Shown here: in pieces, positions 1 to 6,193 of the stretch | How positions within the stretch are numbered: position 1 is the stretch's first letter | How the letters are laid out: each line of letters begins with the position of its first letter | From: Betaproteobacteria bacterium | Lineage (GTDB): Bacteria > Pseudomonadota > Gammaproteobacteria > Burkholderiales > SG8-39 | DNA: 6,193 bases | NCBI GenBank assembly: GCA_029865405.1 | Contig: JAOUGZ010000179.1 | Location: forward strand, 1 to 6,193 | Direction: 5' to 3' | Notes under the pieces: generated by a model | What the model saw: only the letters and a program-made list of their open reading frames with translations | The model's database searches: none | Told to the model about the DNA's origin: nothing | Position numbers and translations under genes: made by a program

Positions 1-1370
1 TGGTGCGCGCCGGCGTCGACGTGGTGCGCCTGAATTTCTCGCATGGCAGCGCCGCCGACCACGAAAAGCGCGGCGAGCTGGTGAAGGAGATCAGCCGCAA
101 GACCGGGCGCACGGTCGCCATCATGTGCGACCTCCAGGGGCCCAAGATCCGCATCGGCAAGTTCAAGGACGGCAAGGTCACGCTGGAGAGCGGCGCGCCC
201 TTCATCCTCGACGCCACATGTGAGCTCGGCGACGCGGGGCGCGTGGGCCTGGACTACAAGGAGCTGCCGCGCGACGTCGAGGAAGGCGCCGTGCTGCTGC
301 TCGACGACGGCAAGATCGTGCTCGAGGTGACGGTGGTGCGCGGCGAGGAAGTGCATACCACGGTGCGCCACGGCGGGGTGCTGTCGGACAACAAGGGCAT
401 CAACCGCCAGGGCGGCGGCCTGACCGCGGCGGCGCTCACGCCGAAGGACATGGAGGACATCCGCACCGCGGCGAAGATCCGCGCCGACTTCCTCGCTGTG
501 TCGTTCCCCAAGTCGGGCGCCGACATGTACATGGCGAGGGAGCTGCTGCGCGCCGCCGGCGGCAAGTCGATGCTCATCGCGAAGATCGAGCGCGCGGAAG
601 CCGTGAAGCACGAGGCGCTGATCAGCATCATGGGCGCCTGCGACGGCATCATGGTGGCGCGCGGCGATCTCGCCGTGGAGGTGGGCGACGCCGCGGTGCC
701 GGCGCTGCAGAAACGCATGATCCGCCTCGCGCGCGAGCACAACAAGCTCACCATCACGGCGACGCAGATGATGGAGTCGATGATCGCGAGCCCGGTGCCG
801 ACGCGTGCCGAAGTGTCCGACGTCGCCAACGCGGTGCTCGACGGCACCGACGCGGTGATGCTGTCGGCCGAGTCGGCGAGCGGCCGCTACCCGGTGGAGA
901 CGATCGAGGCCATGGACCGCATCTGCGTCGAGGCCGAGCAGACGCAGTCGATCAGCCTGGAGCAGGACTTCCTCAACCGCGTGTTCACGCGCGTCGACCA
1001 GTCGATCGCCATGGGCGCGCTGTTCACGGCGTTCCACCTCAAGGTGAAGGCGATCGCCGCGCTCACCGAGTCGGGGGCCACCGCGCTGTGGATGAGCCGG
1101 CTGAACTGCGGCGTGCCGATCTACGCGCTCACCTCGCAGACGCAGACGCGCTACCGCTGCGCGCTGTTCCGCGACACCTATCCGCTGATGGTGAAGTACG
1201 TCGGGCACGACCGCGAGGAGCTGCTGGCGGAGGCCGAGCACGTACTGGTCGAACACGGCGTGGTGAAGGACGGCGACCTCATCGTGCTCACCATCGGCGA
1301 GCCGATCGGCAAGGCGGGCGGCACCAACACGATGAAGATCGTGCGGGTGGGGGAACACCGCAAGGCGTAG
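1..1370 (+). CDS. pyk: Pyruvate kinase, PykA-like (5' end cut by window edge)
   Basis: Glycolytic pyruvate kinase (phosphoenolpyruvate + ADP to pyruvate + ATP), cytosolic. Counting from the GTG at base 3 as codon 1, the visible 455 residues hold the substrate-binding RLNFSH (9-14), LQGPKIRIG (44-52) where the lid-like B domain begins, the catalytic AKIE with Lys194 and the metal ligand Glu196, MVARGD (217-222) with metal ligand Asp222, and TATQMMESM (252-260). A PK_C allosteric domain fills roughly residue 335 onward. The GTG is not the true start: it lies inside the conserved AGVDVVRLNFSHG segment, and about 28-30 N-terminal residues, including the usual RRTKIVATLGP strand, must lie left of the window. 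Full length would be about 485 aa, as in E. coli PykA, and the VSFPKSGAD and KIERAEAV stretches are also PykA-like. The usual GDLG is GDLA here, which I recall from other betaproteobacterial enzymes. It ends at TAG 1368-1370, 83 bp before the cupin gene on the same strand. Confidence 0.97.
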   Translation, partial: VRAGVDVVRLNFSHGSAADHEKRGELVKEISRKTGRTVAIMCDLQGPKIRIGKFKDGKVTLESGAPFILDATCELGDAGRVGLDYKELPRDVEEGAVLLLDDGKIVLEVTVVRGEEVHTTVRHGGVLSDNKGINRQGGGLTAAALTPKDMEDIRTAAKIRADFLAVSFPKSGADMYMARELLRAAGGKSMLIAKIERAEAVKHEALISIMGACDGIMVARGDLAVEVGDAAVPALQKRMIRLAREHNKLTITATQMMESMIASPVPTRAEVSDVANAVLDGTDAVMLSAESASGRYPVETIEAMDRICVEAEQTQSISLEQDFLNRVFTRVDQSIAMGALFTAFHLKVKAIAALTESGATALWMSRLNCGVPIYALTSQTQTRYRCALFRDTYPLMVKYVGHDREELLAEAEHVLVEHGVVKDGDLIVLTIGEPIGKAGGTNTMKIVRVGEHRKA

Positions 1371-1381
1371 GCGGCAGCCTG

Positions 1382-1403
1382 GCGCCCGGTTCCCATCGGG
1401 CGC
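1382..1403 (+). terminator. GC-rich hairpin after pyk, possible weak terminator
   Basis: A perfect 7-bp inverted repeat (GCGCCCG at 1382-1388, CGGGCGC at 1397-1403) with an 8-nt loop begins 12 nt after the pyk stop. No T-run follows, so it is not a standard intrinsic terminator. It could pause polymerase, protect the pyk mRNA 3' end, or be a chance GC hairpin. Short spacing and shared strand leave read-through into the cupin gene possible. Confidence 0.3.
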
Positions 1404-1418
1404 ATTCGGCAGTAACCT
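1390..1418 (+). promoter_or_regulatory. Weak candidate sigma-70 promoter for the cupin gene
   Basis: TTCCCA (1390-1395, 4 of 6 matches to the -35 consensus) is followed 17 nt later by TAACCT (1413-1418, 3 of 6 matches to the -10 consensus). The spacing is ideal but the boxes are poor, and the -35 lies in the loop and arm of the preceding hairpin. It is the best promoter-like pair I see in this 83-bp gap; the cupin gene may instead be co-transcribed with pyk. Confidence 0.2.
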
Positions 1419-1425
1419 CTGCATC

Positions 1426-1442
1426 CGGCCCCTGACGGGCCG
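1426..1442 (+). other. Small hairpin just upstream of the cupin ribosome binding site
   Basis: CGGCCC (1426-1431) and GGGCCG (1437-1442) form a 6-bp all-GC stem around a 5-nt loop. The stem ends 1 nt before the GAGGAG ribosome binding site (1444-1449). In mRNA it would sit at the edge of the ribosome landing site and could affect initiation. Chance occurrence is quite possible in DNA this GC-rich. Confidence 0.3.
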
Positions 1443-1443
1443 C

Positions 1444-1449
1444 GAGGAG
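1444..1449 (+). promoter_or_regulatory. Ribosome binding site of the cupin gene
   Basis: GAGGAG lies 4 nt before the ATG at 1454-1456. It is a good Shine-Dalgarno match, though the spacing is on the short side. It supports this ATG as the start and shows that the gene can be translated independently of pyk. Confidence 0.7.
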
Positions 1450-1453
1450 CACC

Positions 1454-1918
1454 ATGTCCGCCAAGACCCCGAACGCCAAGAACCACGCTGACCTGGCGCC
1501 GCTCGCCAGCCGCTTCGTCGACGTCGCGGCGCTGCCGTGGGAGAAGACCAGCTTTGCCGGCGTCGAGCAGAAGATTCTGCTGATCGAGCGGGACTCCGGG
1601 ATGATGACGGTGCTGCTGAAGATGGCCCCGGGCGCCAAGCTTCCCGACCACGAGCACGTGCTCATCGAGCAGACCTATCTGCTCTCTGGCACGCTGGTGT
1701 GCGGGGAAGGCAAGGTGACGCCGGGCAACTTCGTCTGGCGCCCGGCGGGCAGCCGTCACGAGGCCTGGGCGGGACCGGAAGGCAACCTGTCGATCGCGAT
1801 ATTCCAGATTCCCAACCGCTTCTATCAGGCGGACGGCGCCGAGCGCGACTTCATCGGCAATGACTGGGAGAAATCCTGGGGCGACGCGCTGCGCCGCCAC
1901 GAGGAGGCGAGCGTCTAG
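1454..1918 (+). CDS. Small single-domain cupin protein, likely metal-binding
   Basis: A 154-aa cytosolic protein (no signal peptide or membrane segment) with one cupin beta-barrel. Motif 1, G-x5-H-x-H-x3-E-x6-G, matches exactly: Gly60, His66, His68, Glu72, Gly79. Motif 2 is Gly91, Pro97, Gly99, His102, with the usual last Asn replaced by Ala106. His66, His68, Glu72 and His102 are therefore the predicted ligands of a divalent metal such as Fe, Mn, Zn or Ni. The WRPAGSRHEAW stretch around His102 resembles ChrR-type anti-sigma cupins and 2,4'-dihydroxyacetophenone dioxygenase-like cupins. There is no N-terminal zinc-binding anti-sigma domain and no sigma factor gene alongside, so a ChrR role is unlikely. 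It could be a dioxygenase, isomerase or sugar- or metabolite-binding protein; the substrate is unknown. Upstream lies pyk on the same strand; downstream is a terminator and a converging transporter operon. The fold assignment is secure, the function is not. Confidence 0.9.
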   Translation: MSAKTPNAKNHADLAPLASRFVDVAALPWEKTSFAGVEQKILLIERDSGMMTVLLKMAPGAKLPDHEHVLIEQTYLLSGTLVCGEGKVTPGNFVWRPAGSRHEAWAGPEGNLSIAIFQIPNRFYQADGAERDFIGNDWEKSWGDALRRHEEASV

Positions 1919-1940
1919 CGCGCACAGAGACGCGCGCAAG

Positions 1941-1980
1941 AAAATAAGGGCGGGCGCCGGGCGCCCGCCCTTTTGCTTTC
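1941..1980. terminator. Bidirectional rho-independent terminator between converging units
   Basis: A 12-bp perfect stem (1946-1957 pairing with 1961-1972) with a 3-nt loop at 1958-1960 is nearly all G-C. On the plus strand it runs into TTTTGCTTT (1971-1979), ending the cupin transcript 28 nt after its stop. On the minus strand the A-rich left flank (1940-1947) becomes TTATTTTCTT, ending the liv operon transcript about 20 nt after the binding-protein stop. Symmetric U-tracts on both sides are the mark of a shared terminator for convergent genes. Confidence 0.92.
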
Positions 1981-1992
1981 CGTCGCCGACCG

Positions 1993-3195
1993 TTACTTGC
2001 CGATGATCGGCCCGAAGCGCTGCCAGCGCTCGCCGTCGAAGCGGATCAGCTGCTCAGACTCGATGGGCGCGAAATCGGTGGCGCTGGTGTTGATGCGAAT
2101 CCCGGGCAGCATGACGTCTGGCCGGAAGTCCTTCAGGCTGGCCGCCTGCTTCATTATGTTGGCGCGCGTCAGGTTGTCGCCGGCCTGTTTCAGCACCTGG
2201 TGCATGGTCTGCGCGACGGCATAGCCGTACACGTTCGACGCGTCATGCAGATTTCCCTCCGGGTAGTACTTGGCCATGAAGGCACGCCATTCCTTCATCG
2301 TGGAGTCATCCTTGAACTGCTCGTCGTCCGGATCCTTCAGGTACTGCGTGGAAATGAGGCCGATAGACTTCTCGAAACCCGCCGGCTTCAGGACCGAACC
2401 GATCTGCGCCGACACGTTGTTGACGTAGTGAATCGGCTTCCAGCCGGTGTCATAGGCCTTGCGGATGGCCTGCGCGGCGAACTTGGGCGTGGTGATGTTG
2501 AAGAACGTGTCCGCGCCGGAGGCCTGCAACTGCACAATCTGCGAATCTACCGTGGGATCGGTCACCTCGTAGGACACTTCCTTGACGACCAAGCCTACCT
2601 TGTCGGCGAGGCCGTCCTTGAAGCCTTTCAGGTAGTCCTTGCCGTAGTCGTCGTTCTGGTAGAGGACGCCGATCTTCGCCTTGGGGTTGTTCTTCAGGAT
2701 GTGCTCGGCGTAGATGCGCCCCTCGGTCTGGTAGTTCGGTTGCCAGCCCATGGTCCACGGGAATCCCTTCGCGTCGTTCCACTTGGTAGCGCCGGTGGCC
2801 ACGAACAGGTGCGGCACCTTCTTCACGTTCATGTATTTGTGAATGGCGCTGTTCGGCGGCGTGCCGAGCGATTGGAAGATGAGCAGGACCTGGTCCTGCT
2901 CGACGAGCCTTCTGGCCATCTCCACGGTTTTCGGCGGGCTGTAGCCGTCGTCGTAGGAGATGAACTCGATCTTGCGGCCGTTCACGCCGCCGTGGTCATT
3001 GACCATCTTCCAGTAGGCGGCGATCGTCTTGCCGATCGTGCCGTAGGCCGAGGCCGGACCGCTGTAGGGATTGATGTTGCCGATCTTGATGACCTTGTCG
3101 TTGGCGCCCGGGTCGTACTTCTTCTGCGCGATGGCCACCGGCGACGCGAGCGCGGCGGCCAGCAGGGCTGCGATCGATGCGTACTTCAGTTTCAT
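1993..3195 (-). CDS. livK: ABC transporter periplasmic substrate-binding protein, LivK/HAAT family
   Basis: A 400-aa type-I periplasmic binding protein (Peripla_BP_6/LivK-like) that would capture the solute and deliver it to LivHM. Residues 1-23 form a Sec signal peptide: KLK, a hydrophobic Ala/Leu core, then AIA|Q, with cleavage predicted after Ala23. There is no lipobox. The mature fold begins at VIKIGNINPYSG (35-46); GGVNGRKIEF (69-78) with YDDGYSP (81-87) is a family hallmark. The hinge and ligand stretches include FQSLGTPPN (107-115) and VATGAT (132-137). At about 377 mature residues it is longer than E. coli LivJ/LivK (about 345), and it contains no cysteine, so it lacks their disulfide. 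The start is fixed by the signal peptide and a perfect AGGAGG site. It is the last gene of the operon, 15 nt after livM. The ligand cannot be inferred: branched-chain amino acids, amides or aromatic acids are all possible, so the symbol denotes family, not proven substrate. Confidence 0.95.
   Translation of the reverse strand: MKLKYASIAALLAAALASPVAIAQKKYDPGANDKVIKIGNINPYSGPASAYGTIGKTIAAYWKMVNDHGGVNGRKIEFISYDDGYSPPKTVEMARRLVEQDQVLLIFQSLGTPPNSAIHKYMNVKKVPHLFVATGATKWNDAKGFPWTMGWQPNYQTEGRIYAEHILKNNPKAKIGVLYQNDDYGKDYLKGFKDGLADKVGLVVKEVSYEVTDPTVDSQIVQLQASGADTFFNITTPKFAAQAIRKAYDTGWKPIHYVNNVSAQIGSVLKPAGFEKSIGLISTQYLKDPDDEQFKDDSTMKEWRAFMAKYYPEGNLHDASNVYGYAVAQTMHQVLKQAGDNLTRANIMKQAASLKDFRPDVMLPGIRINTSATDFAPIESEQLIRFDGERWQRFGPIIGK
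2881..2901. repeat. 21-bp near-perfect palindrome inside livK
   Basis: GAGCAGGACC (2881-2890) and GGTCCTGCTC (2892-2901) are exact reverse complements around a single T. The repeat covers exactly codons 99-105 (EQDQVLL) of the binding protein, in phase. In mRNA it could fold as a tight hairpin of about 8-9 bp with a 3-5 nt loop. No function is shown; codon choice for a conserved peptide may explain it. Confidence 0.6.
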
Positions 3196-3205
3196 GTCCG
3201 GCTCT

Positions 3206-3211
3206 CCTCCT
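3206..3211 (-). promoter_or_regulatory. Consensus ribosome binding site of livK
   Basis: On the minus strand AGGAGG lies 10 nt before the livK ATG (3195-3193), within a longer GAGGAGGAGA purine run. It is the strongest ribosome binding site in the window and overlaps the TGA stop of livM (3213-3211), so terminating ribosomes also reach it. It fixes the livK start and suggests higher translation of the binding protein than of the permease genes. Confidence 0.88.
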
Positions 3212-4179
3212 CAGGACTTGGGTTGATTGTGCGCCTTCCGCGTCAGCCGCGCTACGGCCATGCGCACGGCGCCCGCGACTCCCGTCGGCATCAGGTACAC
3301 GAAGCCGAGCAGGAATATTCCGAAGATCGCCCAGGGGGCGGCCTTCGAGATGGCATCGGCGATGTTGGGCACGAACTGGATGAACAGCGCCCCGTAGACC
3401 GCCCCGCTGATCGAGGCGAGCCCGCCGATGACGATGCCGACCAGGAACATGATCGACACGAAGATGTTGAAGCTGTCGGGCGCCACGAACTGGATGGCGA
3501 TGGCGCCGAGCGCGCCGGCGACCCCGGTGTACATGGCCGAAATGCCGAAGGTCATCGACTTCACCATCGCGGTGTGGATACCCATCGCCTCGGCGGCGAT
3601 GTGCTGGTCGCGGATCGCAACCATCGCGCGTCCCATGCGCCCGCGCAGGAGGTTCCAGGCGAGCACGAACATCAGCACCGCCACGGCGAGCGTGAAGTAA
3701 TACAGCCACTGGTCGGCGTCGATCGGCAGGCCGAAGGGTGGATCGGGTTTGAGGATGACGATGCCCTGCACGCCACCGGTCCACGGTTCCAGGTGGTGGT
3801 ACTTGAGCAGCGCAGGCAGAGACACGGCGAGCGCGAAGGTGGCAAGCGCGAGGTACAGGCCCTCCAGCCGCAGGGCGGGCAGGCCGAAGAGGAATCCGGC
3901 CACCAGGCACACCGCGGCAGCGACTGGAATCGTCGCCCAGTAGGGCCAGCCGAAATGTTCCATGAGGATTGCCGCGGCATAGGCGCCGATGGCGTAGAAA
4001 GCCCCGTGGCCAAGCGAAATCTGGCCGTTGTAGCCAGTGAGCATGTTCAGGCCGAGAAGCGCGATCGAGTATACGAGCGCCATCGTGAGCTGGAATGTGC
4101 GGTAGCTGCTGACCACGAACGGCAGCGCGCAGGCCGCGAGCAGAACGATGGCAATGAGGAGGACCTGGCGGCGGCTCAT
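3211..4179 (-). CDS. livM: Branched-chain amino acid-type ABC transporter permease LivM
   Basis: A 322-aa inner-membrane permease, one half of the LivH/LivM channel for the solute delivered by the binding protein. The LivM hallmarks are LNMLTGYNGQISLGHGAF (44-61), GLYLALATFALA (107-118), and the cytoplasmic coupling loop GRAMVAIRDQHIAAEAMGI (183-201), which contacts the ATPases. Hydrophobic segments lie at roughly 6-24, 30-48, 58-74, 83-100, 107-125, 159-178, 206-232, 236-262 and 268-293. The tail is basic (RLTRKAHNQPKS) and probably cytoplasmic by the positive-inside rule. Its length is normal for LivM proteins without an N-terminal extension. The ATG overlaps the livH stop as ATGA (4176-4179), and the region before it has only a weak GGTG, so translation probably depends on coupling to livH. 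The signatures make a family error very unlikely; the substrate is not evident. Confidence 0.95.
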   Translation of the reverse strand: MSRRQVLLIAIVLLAACALPFVVSSYRTFQLTMALVYSIALLGLNMLTGYNGQISLGHGAFYAIGAYAAAILMEHFGWPYWATIPVAAAVCLVAGFLFGLPALRLEGLYLALATFALAVSLPALLKYHHLEPWTGGVQGIVILKPDPPFGLPIDADQWLYYFTLAVAVLMFVLAWNLLRGRMGRAMVAIRDQHIAAEAMGIHTAMVKSMTFGISAMYTGVAGALGAIAIQFVAPDSFNIFVSIMFLVGIVIGGLASISGAVYGALFIQFVPNIADAISKAAPWAIFGIFLLGFVYLMPTGVAGAVRMAVARLTRKAHNQPKS

Positions 4180-5045
4180 ACGCGCGTCACCAGGACCTTG
4201 CCGAAGAAGCCCGAGGGCTTGACCACCAGCACGCCGATGATCAGCACCAGCGCCACGGCGAGCTTCAGTTCGTTGCCGATGACGAAGGCGCCGAGCACGT
4301 TCTCCAGCACGCCGACCAGGAAGCCGCCGAACACCGCGCCCGCCGGGTTGTCGATGCCGCCGACCAGCGCCGCGGCGAAGGCGTAGAGCAGCACCCCGCC
4401 CATCATGTTCGGGTCGAGAAAGACGATGGGCGCCACCATCATGCCGGCCACGCCGCCAATGGCCGCGGCGAGGCCCCAGCCCAGCGCCAGCATCCAGCCC
4501 ACGCGGATGCCGACCAGGCGCGCGGAGTCGGGGTTCTGCGCCGCCGCGCGCAGGGCGAGCCCCAGCGGCGTGAAGCGGAAGAAGAGATACAAGAGCAGCA
4601 GCACCACCAGCGTGACGCCGATGGCGCCGCCGCCGTGCGAGGTGATGTAGTTGCCGAAGATCGGCTCGGCGGGGAACGGGCTGGGGAAGGTCTTGATCGT
4701 GTAGCTGAAGATCCAGCCGGTCACGCTGTTGAGAATGACGAGCAGCGCGATGAACACCACCACCACGGCGAGCACGGGCGCGTTCTCCACCGGGCGGATG
4801 ATCACCCGCTCGATCACCACGCCGAGCACGAAGGCGAACACGACGGTGAGCAGGAACGCGGGCCAGTAGGGCATGCCGGCGTTGATCAGGCTCCAGGCGA
4901 AGTAGGTGGCGAACATCGCCATCTCGCCTTGCGCGAAGTTCACCAGGTGCGTCGCCTGGTAGATCATAACGAGGGCGAGCGCGAGGCTGGCGTAGATGCC
5001 GCCCGTGGCGAGGCCGGCGAGCACCTGGTGCAGAAGGGCTTCCAT
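4176..5045 (-). CDS. livH: Branched-chain amino acid-type ABC transporter permease LivH
   Basis: A 289-aa inner-membrane permease, partner of LivM. Hallmarks are GLATGGIYASLALALVMIY (11-29), leading into HLVNFAQGEMAMF (33-45), the cytoplasmic coupling loop PLGLALRAAAQNPDSARLVGI, and VGGIDNPAGAVFGG near the C-terminus. Several long hydrophobic helices fill the rest, and the length is typical of LivH. The frame stays open far upstream to about 5621, but that extension is Arg-rich nonsense running antiparallel-phase through livF. The ATG at 5045-5043 is chosen because the family sequence begins there (MEALLHQVLAGLATGG) and because GAGGAA (5058-5053) lies 7 nt upstream. It follows livF by 11 nt and overlaps livM by 4 nt (ATGA). 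The substrate is set mainly by the binding protein and is unknown. Confidence 0.95.
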   Translation of the reverse strand: MEALLHQVLAGLATGGIYASLALALVMIYQATHLVNFAQGEMAMFATYFAWSLINAGMPYWPAFLLTVVFAFVLGVVIERVIIRPVENAPVLAVVVVFIALLVILNSVTGWIFSYTIKTFPSPFPAEPIFGNYITSHGGGAIGVTLVVLLLLYLFFRFTPLGLALRAAAQNPDSARLVGIRVGWMLALGWGLAAAIGGVAGMMVAPIVFLDPNMMGGVLLYAFAAALVGGIDNPAGAVFGGFLVGVLENVLGAFVIGNELKLAVALVLIIGVLVVKPSGFFGKVLVTRV

Positions 5046-5052
5046 GGCGCGA

Positions 5053-5056
5053 TTCC

Positions 5057-5058
<2 letters not shown>
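5053..5058 (-). promoter_or_regulatory. Ribosome binding site that decides the livH start
   Basis: GAGGAA on the minus strand lies 7 nt before the ATG at 5045-5043 and shares bases with the livF TGA stop (5059-5057). Together with the conserved N-terminal sequence it rejects the much longer upstream open frame as part of livH. Confidence 0.8.
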
Positions 5059-5769
<711 letters not shown>

Positions 5770-5770
<1 letters not shown>

Positions 5771-6193
5771 CAGTGCGCGCCGCCCAGGTAGGCCTGGATC
5801 ACTTCGGGATGCGCCTGCACTTCAGCGGGCGTGCCCTCGGCGATCTTCCTGCCGAAGTTGAGCGCCACCACGCGGTCGGAAATGCTCATCACCAGGCTCA
5901 TGTGGTGCTCGACCAGCAGCACCGTGAGGCCGAGGCGGTCGCGGATCTCCTGGATCAGCACGCCGAGCTCGCCCACCTCCTCGTGGTTGAGGCCGCTCGC
6001 CGGCTCGTCGAGCAGCAGGAGCTTGGGGTCGCTCGCCAGCGCGCGCGCCAGCTCCACGCGCTTGGCGGTGCCGAACGGCAGGTCGGCCACGCGCGCCCCG
6101 GCGACCCCTTCGAGGCCGAGGAAGCGGATCAGGTTCTTCGCCTTGTCGAGCGTCGACTGCTCCTCCTGCGACACCCAGGGCAGGCGCAGGGCA
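5770..6193 (-). CDS. livG: Branched-chain amino acid-type ABC transporter ATPase LivG (5' end cut by window edge)
   Basis: The C-terminal 140 residues of LivG, the partner ATPase of LivF. The frame stays open to the right edge: upstream of the GTG at 6174 it reads ALRLPW, the usual LivG context, so that GTG is internal. Roughly the first 110 residues, including Walker A and the Q-loop, lie outside. Counting from that GTG, the signature position reads LPFGTAKRVELARAL (32-46) instead of LSGGQ-type sequence, Walker B is KLLLLDEP (51-58) with catalytic Glu57, and the switch His is His90 in LLVEHHM (86-92). The C-terminus, VIQAYLGGAH, is typical of LivG. PFGT-type signatures are, from memory, found in one LivG subgroup, so this is probably lineage-specific rather than a defect. 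The TGA stop overlaps the livF ATG by 1 nt. The operon promoter must lie further upstream, outside the window. Confidence 0.95.

Noticed and set aside
552..563. 12-bp perfect palindrome GCCGCCGGCGGC in pyk
   Set aside because: It is pure G+C and encodes an ordinary Ala-Ala-Gly-Gly stretch; such palindromes are common in DNA of this composition.
1178..1939. A 253-codon minus-strand frame covering the end of pyk and the cupin gene
   Set aside because: It runs antisense across two real genes and through the terminator, and shows no domain or signal.
2200..4386. A 728-codon plus-strand open frame antisense to livK, livM and livH
   Set aside because: It lies opposite three well-supported genes, its product is Arg/His/Val/Gly-rich with no recognisable domain, and long antisense frames are expected in GC-rich DNA with strong third-position bias. 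It has no matching operon context.
4943..4961. 6-bp inverted repeat ACCAGG/CCTGGT in livH
   Set aside because: It has short arms with a 7-nt loop inside conserved coding sequence, and is likely by chance.

Overview
The window comes from a high-GC bacterium. The pyruvate kinase sequence style (the QGGGLTAAALT and GDLAVEVGDAAVPALQKR stretches) and the whole livGFHMK-type operon suggest a betaproteobacterium of the Burkholderiales/Rhodocyclales kind. That placement is inference from remembered family sequences, not from a search.

Layout. Positions 1-1918 carry two plus-strand genes: the 3' ~94% of a pyruvate kinase gene (pyk, cut by the left edge) and, after an 83-bp gap with two small GC hairpins, a 154-aa single-domain cupin of unknown function with an intact metal-binding motif. 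A strong 12-bp GC stem with A-rich and T-rich flanks (about 1941-1980) separates this unit from the minus-strand genes. It reads as a shared bidirectional terminator for two converging transcripts. Positions 1993-6193 hold a tightly packed minus-strand operon for a branched-chain-amino-acid-type (HAAT) ABC importer, transcribed right to left: livG (cut by the right edge), livF, livH, livM and a periplasmic substrate-binding protein gene.

How it works together. The binding protein captures a solute in the periplasm and hands it to the LivH/LivM permease pair, and the LivG/LivF ATPases power uptake. The genes are joined by TGATG and ATGA stop/start overlaps or by gaps of 11-15 nt in which the ribosome binding site overlaps the previous stop. 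The last gene, the binding protein, has a perfect AGGAGG site, which fits the need for excess binding protein over membrane complex. The substrate cannot be read from sequence alone; the family covers branched-chain amino acids, amides, urea and aromatic acids.

No RNA gene, mobile element, CRISPR array or clearly new system is visible, and no stretch longer than 300 bp lacks a gene. The points most worth a second look are the orphan cupin between pyk and the transporter, the degenerate ABC signature in LivG, the cysteine-free binding protein, the expression architecture of the operon, and a 21-bp near-palindrome inside the binding-protein gene.
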